Below are positions 16,555-24,129 of a DNA stretch of 64,000 nt, in pieces. A program made the position numbers and the translations under genes. The notes below the pieces were generated by a model, which saw only the letters and a list, made by a program, of their open reading frames with translations, ran no database searches and was not told where the DNA came from. The stretch's first letter is position 1, and each line of letters begins with the position of its first letter. This DNA is from Candidatus Chlorohelix allophototropha. GTDB taxonomy: Bacteria > Chloroflexota > Chloroflexia > Chloroheliales > Chloroheliaceae. The stretch is taken from NCBI RefSeq assembly GCF_030389965.1, contig NZ_CP128400.1:2294001-2358000 (forward strand). Direction: 5' to 3'.

Positions 16555-17253
16555 TTATTGAGGATTGCTGTTTCTAATATTAGAAAATGCCGATTTCATT
16601 CTTTCAATTACAGCCGCAGATTGAGGACGTTTTAACTCGTAAACTCCCTCATCGACCATTGTGGTTAACAAGATACGCTGAAAGACTTCAAGCGCCCGAT
16701 CTGAGGAAGGCTTTGGCAATATTTTTACATACATTGCGTATTTTTCCTCAAAAACTATGGTGGGCACTCCGAAAGCGCCATATTTGATTACTGCTTCGGT
16801 ATGGTCTTCTCTCAATAAATCGTACCCTGAAGTATCTATTCCGTCAAATACAGGTTGTAAGATAGCGGCATCTACTCCCGCCTTCAGGGCGGCTTCTAGG
16901 ATGGTTTCAGACTGGTTTATGGCTTTGCCTTGTTCGTGGTGCAAGGCAGCCGCGGCAAGGAAGAATTTCCCAAGCATTGCGTTGCCCAATTGGTTTTTAA
17001 CCGCTGCGGCAGCAAGGAAAAACCAGAGGCTTAAAGCTTCATCCGGCTTTTGTTCCCAGATATTCCAGCTTTCGTCCTTGCGATTGATCTGTTCGAGGGA
17101 GAAGAAACGCCATCTTAAATCCATATCCGCGCCATATACGTCCGCAACTTCTTGCATCCATAGTGCGCCTTGGAAAGCAAAGGGACATCTAACATCGAAG
17201 AAAAAATCCACTTCTAGTTTTCCGGTTTGATTTATATCAAATGGCTGGCTCAA
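16555..17253 (-). CDS. DsbA-fold thioredoxin-like protein, copy 1
   Basis: A 232-residue paralogue of the next gene: LEVDFFFDVRCPFAFQGALWMQEV, FSLEQINRKDESWNIWE and VPTIVFEEKYAMYVKILPKP align directly with the copy. It also has CPFA in place of CxxC. I choose TTG at 17253 as start because GGAGGA precedes it and the N-terminus MSQPFDINQTGKLEVD then aligns residue for residue with MSAFLDLNASGKLEID of the copy. The two genes are a tandem duplication and probably one operon. VPTIVF retains the classical cis-proline context, whereas the copy has SSTVVF, so the two may differ in activity. Confidence 0.8.
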   Translation of the reverse strand: MSQPFDINQTGKLEVDFFFDVRCPFAFQGALWMQEVADVYGADMDLRWRFFSLEQINRKDESWNIWEQKPDEALSLWFFLAAAAVKNQLGNAMLGKFFLAAAALHHEQGKAINQSETILEAALKAGVDAAILQPVFDGIDTSGYDLLREDHTEAVIKYGAFGVPTIVFEEKYAMYVKILPKPSSDRALEVFQRILLTTMVDEGVYELKRPQSAAVIERMKSAFSNIRNSNPQ

Positions 17254-17360
17254 AGAATCCTCCAAATCTATTTATAGGAATTGCAGATAAAAGACAAACT
17301 ATATACGTAAAATATTCAAAATAGTAGCGAGCAAGTTAAGGTAGATTCAAAGAAAGTGGG

Positions 17361-18143
17361 TTACTGACGACCCAGAGGACCAGTACCTTTGCGCGCTTCG
17401 GTAGCCAGATGCTCTAGTTTCGTAGTGACTTCTAGCGCTTTCTTCAACTCATCTACCAGCAATTGCAGGCGCGGTAAAGACAGGCTACCATCGCGCAACC
17501 CGTTTTGAGATAGGTTGATGGCGCTGGTTAAGGGCGCTTCTAGTTCGTGCCAAATGGCTGAGGAGATTCGAGCTGCTAATTCGCGTTGGCGGTGTTGCAG
17601 AGTAACCCGTTGCGCCAACACTGCATTCTCTTTTTTTAGGTCAAGATAGCGTTTGTCCGCCCCCTCGATAAGCGCTTTATTTTCTTCCAGCTTTCGATTG
17701 AGCGTATCAAGCGCTTTTTTAACTTTGAGTAGGCTCTTGACGCGGGCTTGTAGCTCAGCCCGATTAACCGGCTTGGTGAGAAAGTCGTCCGCGCCACATT
17801 GTAGGGCAGCGGCGCGATCAATCGTACCGTGATATGCGGTAATGAGGATTACCGGGATATAGGGTAGGTGACTTCCTTGCTTGATATAGGTTATCAACCC
17901 CAACCCACCTATTCCGGGCATAACCAAGTCAGTTAATACTAGATCAGGATGTGGCTGTTCTTCGAGCAGCTTTATGGCATCTTGAGGGGTGTAGGCTTCG
18001 TTAGTTTGGTGTCCTTCAAGGGTCAAGACCGCCGACAAATAACCGGCAATATCCTTATCGTCATCCACCACGAGGATATTAGCTCTGGTATCTTCATCAT
18101 TGTAGCTTCTAGGATCAATTAAGTGATTTTCGTTTGAACTCAT
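17361..18143 (-). CDS. Receiver domain fused to a DHp-like helix pair, no ATPase domain
   Basis: A 260-residue protein. Residues 22-140 are a complete CheY-like receiver: acidic pocket VVDDD, phosphoacceptor Asp72 in LTDLVMPG, Thr/Ser switch ITAYH and Lys124 in LTKPV. A coiled-coil linker (140-190) leads to ARISSAIWHELEAPLTSAINLSQ, strongly resembling the H-box of histidine kinases with His199, and a second helix to the end. No N, G1 or G2 boxes of an ATP-binding domain follow, and the stop is clean. So it may be a phosphotransfer or dimerising relay rather than a kinase. The ATG at 18143 is preferred over an adjacent TTG. Confidence 0.85.
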   Translation of the reverse strand: MSSNENHLIDPRSYNDEDTRANILVVDDDKDIAGYLSAVLTLEGHQTNEAYTPQDAIKLLEEQPHPDLVLTDLVMPGIGGLGLITYIKQGSHLPYIPVILITAYHGTIDRAAALQCGADDFLTKPVNRAELQARVKSLLKVKKALDTLNRKLEENKALIEGADKRYLDLKKENAVLAQRVTLQHRQRELAARISSAIWHELEAPLTSAINLSQNGLRDGSLSLPRLQLLVDELKKALEVTTKLEHLATEARKGTGPLGRQ

Positions 18144-18260
18144 CAATCCGTCTTTTGCATGTAATGACTGGGGATTTAACAGTGACTTTTATTGTAACCT
18201 TGAACCCGCATAATTTTGGACGCTGCTGTAATGATAGCAGAGCTTAAAATCATTTGCAAT

Positions 18261-18291
18261 AAAAAAGAGCCTCCCAATCAATGAGAGGCTC
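18261..18291 (-). terminator. Terminator of Rieske/cytochrome b operon
   Basis: GAGCCTC (18267-18273) pairs with GAGGCTC (18285-18291); the A run at 18261-18266 becomes the U tract on the minus strand. It lies about 20 bases after the stop of the cytochrome b-c gene. Confidence 0.85.
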
Positions 18292-18310
18292 AAAACTTTT
18301 ACCGTGAAGC

Positions 18311-20056
18311 TTATTTCACTCGTATAGACGCGACGTAAGCTACCAGATTTTCCAGTTCCGCGTCGCTAATGGTGCTTACATCAAATGCAGGCATTAGATT
18401 TTTACCATTGCGAATATTGTTACGCACGTAAGCTGGGTCTCCGGCATTCGCGCTATTGGTAAGGTTGGGCTGTCCGGCTGGACCGGGTGCTTTACCCATG
18501 CTACTATGGCAGGTTTGGCAAACGGTGCGGAACAGTGCCGCGCCTTTTGTTGCATCACCGGTTGTGGCTGCTGTACCACCTGCTGCAGTTGTAGCGGTAG
18601 CGCCACCTGCCGCAGTTGTAACCGCCGCGGCCGTTGTAGCGGTAGCGCCACCTGCCGCAGTGGTTGTAGCTGCTGGCGTGGTTGTGGTTGTAGCTGCCGC
18701 AACAGGTTTAACTGCCGCATTCAGGTCATTGATTGCCAACACGGTAAGAACCACACAGGCAACCAAGAAGACCAACATGGACAATGAAGCGATAGGACGA
18801 TTTAGTGGGCTGCGTTTGGTACCGCGATCCAGCACCGGAGCCAACAACAACAGTAGCAACAATATTGTCGGCACGATTATACCGCCTATCGCCTCTCCGG
18901 TTATCGTAAACAATCCCAGATTTAATTCGGGCGGGAATATCTTCAAGAACTGGAATAGGAACAGGAAGTACCATTCCGGCTGAGGAGCCATTTGAACTTG
19001 CTTGAGGCTGGCAATATCACTGGCTGTCAGCGTTACGTTGTTGCCTTTGAGGTCAACATACAAAGGCTGATTGGTTTTTGCATCCAGATAAGGTGTGCCA
19101 TCGGGCGCTAAGTCCTGCTCAACTCTCACACCGGCGCTAGTTTCATAAACGGTGCTGGATTTACCTTCAAGGGTGCTGGTAGAGTTGTTAGGGTCTACCG
19201 GGTTAGAGTTCTCAAGGGGCCAAAAGATAGTGGCAAGCACAATCAACCCTACGATGGCTACTGAAGCTACCGCATCCTTGAAGATGATGTAAGGGAAGAA
19301 GGCGCGTCCGGCTTTCTTTTTCTTTACACTGCTAGTATCAAACAAGCTATCACTTGTTTTTTCGTTCAGAATAGGAGGCTGACCGCTGATGCCGATTTTA
19401 ATTACAAGGAACATGTGGACGGCGATCAACAAGCCTGTCAGAACCGGTAGGAGCAAGACGTGTAAGGCATAGAACCTTGTGAGGGTTGCTGCACCAAGAG
19501 ATGGGCCACCTTTAAGGATAGTTTCCACCGCTGGGCCTAGAACCGGGGCAGCGCCACCGATTTTAACGCCCACTTGAGTAGCCCAATACGCGCGGTTATC
19601 CCAAGGTAGTAGGTATCCGGTGAAGGAAAAGCCTAGAACCATTAAGAGGATACCAACGCCGATGAACCAAGTTAGTTCGCGTGGGTATTTGTAGGAACCC
19701 ATGAAGAAGACACGTACCATATGGATCATTACGACAATGACCATCATGTTCGCGCCCCAACGGTGGAAGCCGCGCATCCAATCCCCAAAAGGAATTGTGT
19801 TGGTAATGTGACGCACGCTTTCCAGCGCTTCGTTGCTGAGAACTCCGTCCGGGCGCAGCACCGACGCGGTGGAAGGAGTGTAGCCCATGCCGAGGAAAAT
19901 ACCCGAAACTACCTGAATTAGGAAAATCGTTAAGCTGGCGCTACCAAAGGTAAACCACCAATTTACACTCTTGGGGATGCGTCGGTAAAGCACGTAATCA
20001 ACGGCGGGCTTTATACCGGTACGCTCGTCTACCCATTCATAGACTCGGTTTGCCAT
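18311..20056 (-). CDS. Cytochrome b (b6 + subunit IV) fused to cytochrome c
   Basis: A 581-residue quinol-oxidising subunit of a cytochrome bc/b6f-type complex. Residues 1-230 are the cytochrome b6 part with heme ligands His98/His112 and His199/His214. The 14 and 15 spacings are those of b6-type rather than mitochondrial cytochrome b. The cytochrome b6 cysteine that binds heme c_n is replaced by Thr36. Residues 230-440 are the subunit IV part, with PEWY at 360-363. Between the TM helix ending near 287 and PEWY lies a hydrophilic insert of about 60 residues. An Ala/Thr/Gly linker (450-500) joins a class I cytochrome c domain with CQTCH (513-517) and Met555. ATG 20056 is chosen over TTG 20062. 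Second gene of the operon. Confidence 0.95.
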   Translation of the reverse strand: MANRVYEWVDERTGIKPAVDYVLYRRIPKSVNWWFTFGSASLTIFLIQVVSGIFLGMGYTPSTASVLRPDGVLSNEALESVRHITNTIPFGDWMRGFHRWGANMMVIVVMIHMVRVFFMGSYKYPRELTWFIGVGILLMVLGFSFTGYLLPWDNRAYWATQVGVKIGGAAPVLGPAVETILKGGPSLGAATLTRFYALHVLLLPVLTGLLIAVHMFLVIKIGISGQPPILNEKTSDSLFDTSSVKKKKAGRAFFPYIIFKDAVASVAIVGLIVLATIFWPLENSNPVDPNNSTSTLEGKSSTVYETSAGVRVEQDLAPDGTPYLDAKTNQPLYVDLKGNNVTLTASDIASLKQVQMAPQPEWYFLFLFQFLKIFPPELNLGLFTITGEAIGGIIVPTILLLLLLLAPVLDRGTKRSPLNRPIASLSMLVFLVACVVLTVLAINDLNAAVKPVAAATTTTTPAATTTAAGGATATTAAAVTTAAGGATATTAAGGTAATTGDATKGAALFRTVCQTCHSSMGKAPGPAGQPNLTNSANAGDPAYVRNNIRNGKNLMPAFDVSTISDAELENLVAYVASIRVK

Positions 20057-20131
20057 TGCCAATTTTTCCTTCTAGCCTATAGCTGTGTGTGATGCGAGTT
20101 GTTTTGAGCAGTTAACAGACAACCCACGTGA

Positions 20132-20695
20132 TTATGCTTTACGCTCGACACTTTTGAAGACGTTGATTTTAATCTCTCCGGCTTCGATTTTTACCTCGTA
20201 CTTATCCAGCGGGCGGGGAGCAGGTCCTGCGGTTCGGAAGCCGTCCTGGTCATATTGGCTACCGTGACAACTGCAAAACAGGTCTTTCTGGGCAGCCCGA
20301 TAACTCACGGGACAACCTGCGTGCGTACACATTGAGCTTAGTACCAAAAAATCTTCTGCGTTGGCGGCATTGCTCTTTGTAGCGCGAATAAATACTTTTC
20401 GGGTGATGGTGGCGGGCTTGAATGAATCGGTGTACGCTATATCCCTTAGCAATTTCTCTTTGATTTCCAGTTGGTTGGCAAAATCTGTCACCTTACCCAC
20501 CGACACGAACACATCTGCACTTTCTGAAGAAGTAGCCGGAGCAATGAAGTAACCCACTGCCGGAACTGCAATTACTGCAGTTACCCCCGCGCCTACCGCG
20601 TAGATACCCCATCGTAGGAAAGTGCGACGGGATGGTGTAGGGTCGCTCTCCGCGGTATCGAAATCCATTATTTTTTTGTCTTGCGTCAGAGCCAT
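20132..20695 (-). CDS. Rieske iron-sulfur protein
   Basis: A 187-residue Rieske subunit. The N-terminus has a twin-arginine-like stretch PSRRTFLRWG followed by a single transmembrane helix (about 31-53) that serves as signal and anchor. The cluster ligands lie in CTHAGC (Cys123, His125, Cys128) and CSCHGSQYD (Cys141, Cys143, His144); Cys128 and Cys143 would form the stabilising disulfide. It accepts an electron from quinol at the Qo site and passes it to cytochrome c. GGGGAGA precedes the ATG. It is the first gene of a two-gene operon with the cytochrome b-c fusion 75 bases downstream. Confidence 0.96.
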   Translation of the reverse strand: MALTQDKKIMDFDTAESDPTPSRRTFLRWGIYAVGAGVTAVIAVPAVGYFIAPATSSESADVFVSVGKVTDFANQLEIKEKLLRDIAYTDSFKPATITRKVFIRATKSNAANAEDFLVLSSMCTHAGCPVSYRAAQKDLFCSCHGSQYDQDGFRTAGPAPRPLDKYEVKIEAGEIKINVFKSVERKA

Positions 20696-21018
20696 TTGTG
20701 GTCTCCCCGTAGTGAACTGTAAATTTTATGGGTTGAGCAGAACCGCATACATTGAACCTAATGCCAACACCCCAGAAACTGCTTGAAACAGGTCCGGCTT
20801 AGCTCATACCCGCACTCGGTAGCTAATCATTTACACACTTAAACAGGCTGAAATTGCAACAGTAGCAAAGTTGCGATTAAGCTAGCATAACCCTTGTAAG
20901 GGTTTTTTGTCAACATTGTATAAATTATAATCCTCATGATGAGATGCGGGCAAGTTGAACCTTTGCGCTGATAGAGTCTGTTGTGTTAACAATGTATAGT
21001 AAATTAATTCACATAATA
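20696..21018. other. Intergenic region, Rieske operon to pcp
   Basis: No gene. It contains the operon promoter described separately (20884-20913) and a predicted leader of some 180 bases before the Rieske ATG. I see no clear terminator for the pcp gene in the AT-rich stretch 20,950-21,018. Confidence 0.5.
20884..20913 (-). promoter_or_regulatory. Promoter with central palindrome, Rieske/cytochrome b operon
   Basis: On the minus strand TTGACA (20913-20908) and TATGCT (20889-20884) are 18 bases apart. The spacer and -10 edge hold a perfect palindrome AACCCTT-GT-AAGGGTT (20889-20904). A two-base centre makes it a poor hairpin but a good operator for a dimeric regulator that would block or modulate RNA polymerase. 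Confidence 0.6.
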
Positions 21019-21654
21019 TCATTTTTCGAGAAAGGCTGCAACGCAGCTTAAAGCATGGCTTATTCCGGCAAGTTGCGTTTCAAAATTCATGCTTGGTTGG
21101 TGTGCCCCAGTTGTTCCGGTTACCATTTCCGGTAGCGCCGGGAGATGTATAAATCCAGCCCTTGTAATATGACGGTGCGTAGTGGCGTAGTGCAGGCTAG
21201 TGTATAGCATCTGGTTGCACAGGTATAAACCTGCGCTTTCGGACAGGTAACAAGGGATACCGACACTGTGCAATTCTTTCTCGATGGCGCGTAAAGGTAA
21301 GGTTGAAAAGTACGCTGCTTGCCCATTCTCAATAATAGGGCGGTCGTAGCAGCCGTTTCCGGCGTTATCTGCTTTAAAATCTAGCAGGTTTATTCCTATT
21401 CTCTCAAGGCTAATGGCTGTTCGACCAACCGCCAAGCCTAACCCGATTACGGCTTTCGGTTGTATCTTTTCGAGCAAACTATATAGCCGAACGGGCATTT
21501 GGGCGCAATCAACCGGTAATTCAGCCCCGGTTATGGTGAAGCCTGAAAACTCGCTGCCGTCCAAAGCTTGCGCTAACAAGCCGGAAGGGTTTTTATCCAT
21601 TCCGCCGAAAGGCTCGAATCCGGTTAGTAGTATTCGCCCTGAAGCCTTAGCCAT
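21019..21654 (-). CDS. pcp: Pyroglutamyl peptidase I
   Basis: A 211-residue cytoplasmic cysteine peptidase (family C15) that removes N-terminal pyroglutamate from peptides. The fold signature ILLTGFEPFGGMDKNPSG is at the N-terminus. The catalytic triad is visible: Glu in ISLERIGIN, Cys in SAGLYLCNQMLY and His in AGFIHLPALP. The length is typical. The start lies 11 bases after the end of upp, so the two are probably co-transcribed, although no functional link is known. The region after GYCD-like NAGNGCYDRPI is normal for the family. Confidence 0.93.
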   Translation of the reverse strand: MAKASGRILLTGFEPFGGMDKNPSGLLAQALDGSEFSGFTITGAELPVDCAQMPVRLYSLLEKIQPKAVIGLGLAVGRTAISLERIGINLLDFKADNAGNGCYDRPIIENGQAAYFSTLPLRAIEKELHSVGIPCYLSESAGLYLCNQMLYTSLHYATTHRHITRAGFIHLPALPEMVTGTTGAHQPSMNFETQLAGISHALSCVAAFLEK

Positions 21655-21665
21655 TATTTCTCTCG

Positions 21666-22292
21666 CTAGACTGTACCGAATTGCCGATCTCCGGCATCGC
21701 CAAGACCCGGTACTATGTAGCCAAGCTCATTAAGATGGTCGTCTAATGCGGCAAGGTAAATAGGTACATCGGGGTGGGCAGCGTGTAGCGCCTGCACGCC
21801 TTCGGGTGCGCCTATCAGCCCCATATATTTAATTTTTCGCGCTCCCCATTCTTTTAGAATAGAGATGGTTGCAACCGCTGAACCTCCGGTAGCCAACATG
21901 GGGTCGAGTACCAAACACAATTCGGTAGGACTGTTAGCGGGCAGCTTGTTGTAATATTGCACGGGCTGTAGCGTATCGTGGTCGCGATACAAGCCGATAT
22001 GCCAAACCTGTGCGCTTGGTATCAACGCCAGCATTGCCCCAACCATTCCTAAGCCGCTTCTCAAGACCGGAACCAAGCCGATTACGGTTGCCAGTTCACG
22101 ACTTGGGGTGTCTTCCAAGGGGGTGGTAACTATAACTTCCCGCGTGGGTAAATCAGCGGAAGCTTCGTAGGCTAGCAGCATGGTTATTTCGTAAATCACT
22201 TCCCGGAAGCGTTTAGGTTCGGTGTTAACGTCTCGAAGGATAGTCAATTTGTGTTGGACTAAGGGATGAGACGATACAAATAATCCATCCAT
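21666..22292 (-). CDS. upp: Uracil phosphoribosyltransferase
   Basis: A 208-residue enzyme converting uracil and PRPP to UMP in pyrimidine salvage. Motifs: HPLVQHKLTILRDVNTEPKRFREVIYEITMLLAYEA at the N-terminus, VPVLRSGLGMVGAML, the PRPP-binding loop LVLDPMLATGGSA and the C-terminal uracil-binding YIVPGLGDAGDRQFGT. Length is the family standard. It follows glyA after a terminator, and pcp follows it closely. Glycine/one-carbon and pyrimidine salvage genes often neighbour one another in bacteria. Confidence 0.97.
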   Translation of the reverse strand: MDGLFVSSHPLVQHKLTILRDVNTEPKRFREVIYEITMLLAYEASADLPTREVIVTTPLEDTPSRELATVIGLVPVLRSGLGMVGAMLALIPSAQVWHIGLYRDHDTLQPVQYYNKLPANSPTELCLVLDPMLATGGSAVATISILKEWGARKIKYMGLIGAPEGVQALHAAHPDVPIYLAALDDHLNELGYIVPGLGDAGDRQFGTV

Positions 22293-22305
22293 TGCACAAA
22301 ATCCT

Positions 22306-22334
22306 GTAAAAAAGGGCGAACTACTCGTTCGCCC
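22306..22334 (-). terminator. Terminator of glyA
   Basis: GGGCGAAC (22314-22321) pairs perfectly with GTTCGCCC (22327-22334) around a five-base loop, with seven A giving the U tract on the minus strand. It sits between glyA and upp and may attenuate rather than abolish read-through, as no separate upp promoter is evident. Confidence 0.85.
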
Positions 22335-22348
22335 TAGCCATTCATAGA

Positions 22349-23644
22349 TTAGTCGATACCCGGCACAGGGAACCTTTTTACTACTGCTGCCACCCGATTG
22401 CGGGCTTCTTCGTAGGCGGTTTCGCTGTCGAGGTTCTTGAGGGTGAAGGCAATAATTCGCCCGATTTCCTCGGTTTCGCTCTCTCCAAACCCGCGAGTGG
22501 TGGTGGCGGGTGTACCGACACGGATACCGCTGGTTACAAAAGGCGATTTGGGGTCAAAAGGAATCGTGTTCTTGTTAACGGTGATGTTTACTTCGTCCAA
22601 CGCCAATTGCGCCTTCTTGCCCGTTACATCAACCGGACGCAGATCGACCATCATCAAGTGGTTGTCGGTTCCGCCGCTAACAATGCGCAAGCCTTCATCT
22701 TGAAGTGTCGCCGCCATCTTTTGGGCGTTCTTGATAACATTTTCGCCGTAAACGCGGAATTCAGGCTGTAGCGCCTCTTTGAAGGCTACCGCTTTGGCGG
22801 CGATAACGTGCATCAAAGGGCCACCTTGCATACCCGGAAATACGGTTTTATCTATTTGCTCTCCTAACGCCGGGTCAGAGGAAAGTACCATGCCCCCGCG
22901 TGGTCCTCGCAGGGTTTTGTGGGTAGTGGTAGTGACCACATGCGAGTAAGGAATCGGGCTAGGATGCAAGCCAACCGCTACCAAACCGGCGATATGCGCC
23001 ATATCTACGATTAGGTATGCGCCCACGCTATCGGCAATTTCGCGGAAACGCTTGAAGTCAATAGTACGGGCGTAGGCGCTTGCTCCGGCAATAATCGCGC
23101 GTGGTTTGTGTTCTTCCGCCAGTTTCGCCAATTCCTCGTAATCAATTGCTTCGGTTTCTTTATTAACACCGTAGGGGATAACATTGTAAAGCTTGCCACT
23201 AAAGTTGACCGGAGAACCGTGTGTGAGGTGTCCACCTTGTGAAAGGTTCATACCCATAATGGTATCGCCCGGTTTCAGGAGCGTGAAATATACCGCCATG
23301 TTTGCCTGTGCGCCGCTATGAGGCTGCACATTAACCCATGCGGCATCGAAAAGCTTTTTGGCGCGTTCGATTGCAAGGTTTTCGGCTAAGTCCACATACT
23401 CGCAACCGCCATAGTAACGCTTGGCAGGATAACCCTCGGCGTACTTGTTGGTCAGTACCGAGCCTTGCGCTTCTAGAACTGCACGGCTGGTGTAATTCTC
23501 GCTGGCAATTAGCTCGACTTTGTCCTTCTGACGAGCTTCTTCTTTCTTAATAGCATCAAAGATTTCAGGGTCAAATCTCTCAAGCGATTCCATTTCCTTC
23601 ATGGCGGCTTTGACGATTTTCTCAGCAGCAGAATTTAACGTCAC
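22349..23644 (-). CDS. glyA: Serine hydroxymethyltransferase
   Basis: A 431-residue PLP enzyme interconverting serine and glycine with transfer of a one-carbon unit to tetrahydrofolate. Clear signatures are [41 protein letters not shown] at the N-terminus, the PLP-contacting [11 protein letters not shown], the Schiff-base lysine in [16 protein letters not shown], and [22 protein letters not shown] near the end. Length is normal apart from a slightly extended N-terminus ([19 protein letters not shown]). A terminator follows at 22306-22334. Confidence 0.98.
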   Translation of the reverse strand: MTLNSAAEKIVKAAMKEMESLERFDPEIFDAIKKEEARQKDKVELIASENYTSRAVLEAQGSVLTNKYAEGYPAKRYYGGCEYVDLAENLAIERAKKLFDAAWVNVQPHSGAQANMAVYFTLLKPGDTIMGMNLSQGGHLTHGSPVNFSGKLYNVIPYGVNKETEAIDYEELAKLAEEHKPRAIIAGASAYARTIDFKRFREIADSVGAYLIVDMAHIAGLVAVGLHPSPIPYSHVVTTTTHKTLRGPRGGMVLSSDPALGEQIDKTVFPGMQGGPLMHVIAAKAVAFKEALQPEFRVYGENVIKNAQKMAATLQDEGLRIVSGGTDNHLMMVDLRPVDVTGKKAQLALDEVNITVNKNTIPFDPKSPFVTSGIRVGTPATTTRGFGESETEEIGRIIAFTLKNLDSETAYEEARNRVAAVVKRFPVPGID

Positions 23645-24129
23645 TCTGCTTCTCCTTTCTCAATTTTGACGCATCCCATGCGCCTTTTTCACGGAAGCGA
23701 GCAGTTCTGTAGTGGCATGGCAGTTTTTGTGTAAGATTGAGGTGTTTAACTATGGCGAACCGACCCTTCCCGGTCTTCCTCCCCAGGAGACAATTTTTAG
23801 TATATTCTTTTTTTAGGACACTCGCAACCGTTTATTTTTTCTTGCTCAGAGCGGGTTCTAAGAATGAGATTGCTGCCTACCGGATGGTTCTCAAAGCGGT
23901 TTGGGTAAGGGCGTGGGATAGTATATTTTGCGGTTCTTTTGTTGGATTTTAGAGGGATAACCAAAACCTTACCGGGGGTTAATAGCCCTATACACCCTGA
24001 AAATGAGGATAGCAGATTTTCTCTCCAAGTGTATTTATGCTATAATCAACACTTAGCGAACCAATATATACCTGTTGTCAGGTACAATATTCAGTAGTTT
24101 TGGGACGCTTTATCTTAGGAGATTGTTTG
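23645..24129. other. Divergent intergenic region glyA / mreB
   Basis: About 485 bases between the divergent glyA and mreB genes. The mreB side has an extended -10 element TGCTATAAT (24038-24046), a hairpin-forming palindrome TACCTG-TTGT-CAGGTA (24069-24084) in the leader, and AGGAG at 24117-24121. The glyA side has a leader with AAAGGAGAAG. I looked for folate or glycine riboswitch cores and recognised none. A 71-codon frame inside it lacks support. Confidence 0.5.
24038..24046 (+). promoter_or_regulatory. Extended -10 promoter of the mre operon
   Basis: TGC followed by TATAAT (24041-24046) is an extended -10 element; the -35 region (TTTCTC at 24018-24023) is poor, as usual for this promoter type. 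The leader would be about 75 bases and contains the TACCTG/CAGGTA palindrome. Confidence 0.6.

Noticed and set aside
18456-18983. Plus-strand frame of 175 codons opposite the cytochrome b-c linker
   Set aside because: Composed mainly of Val/Ala produced by antisense reading of Thr/Ala codons; the minus-strand gene is firmly identified.
23645-23760. Possible folate or glycine riboswitch upstream of glyA
   Set aside because: I compared the leader with the conserved cores I know and found no match.
23737-23952. 71-codon frame between glyA and mreB
   Set aside because: No Shine-Dalgarno sequence, no recognisable domain, and it sits in a divergent promoter region.
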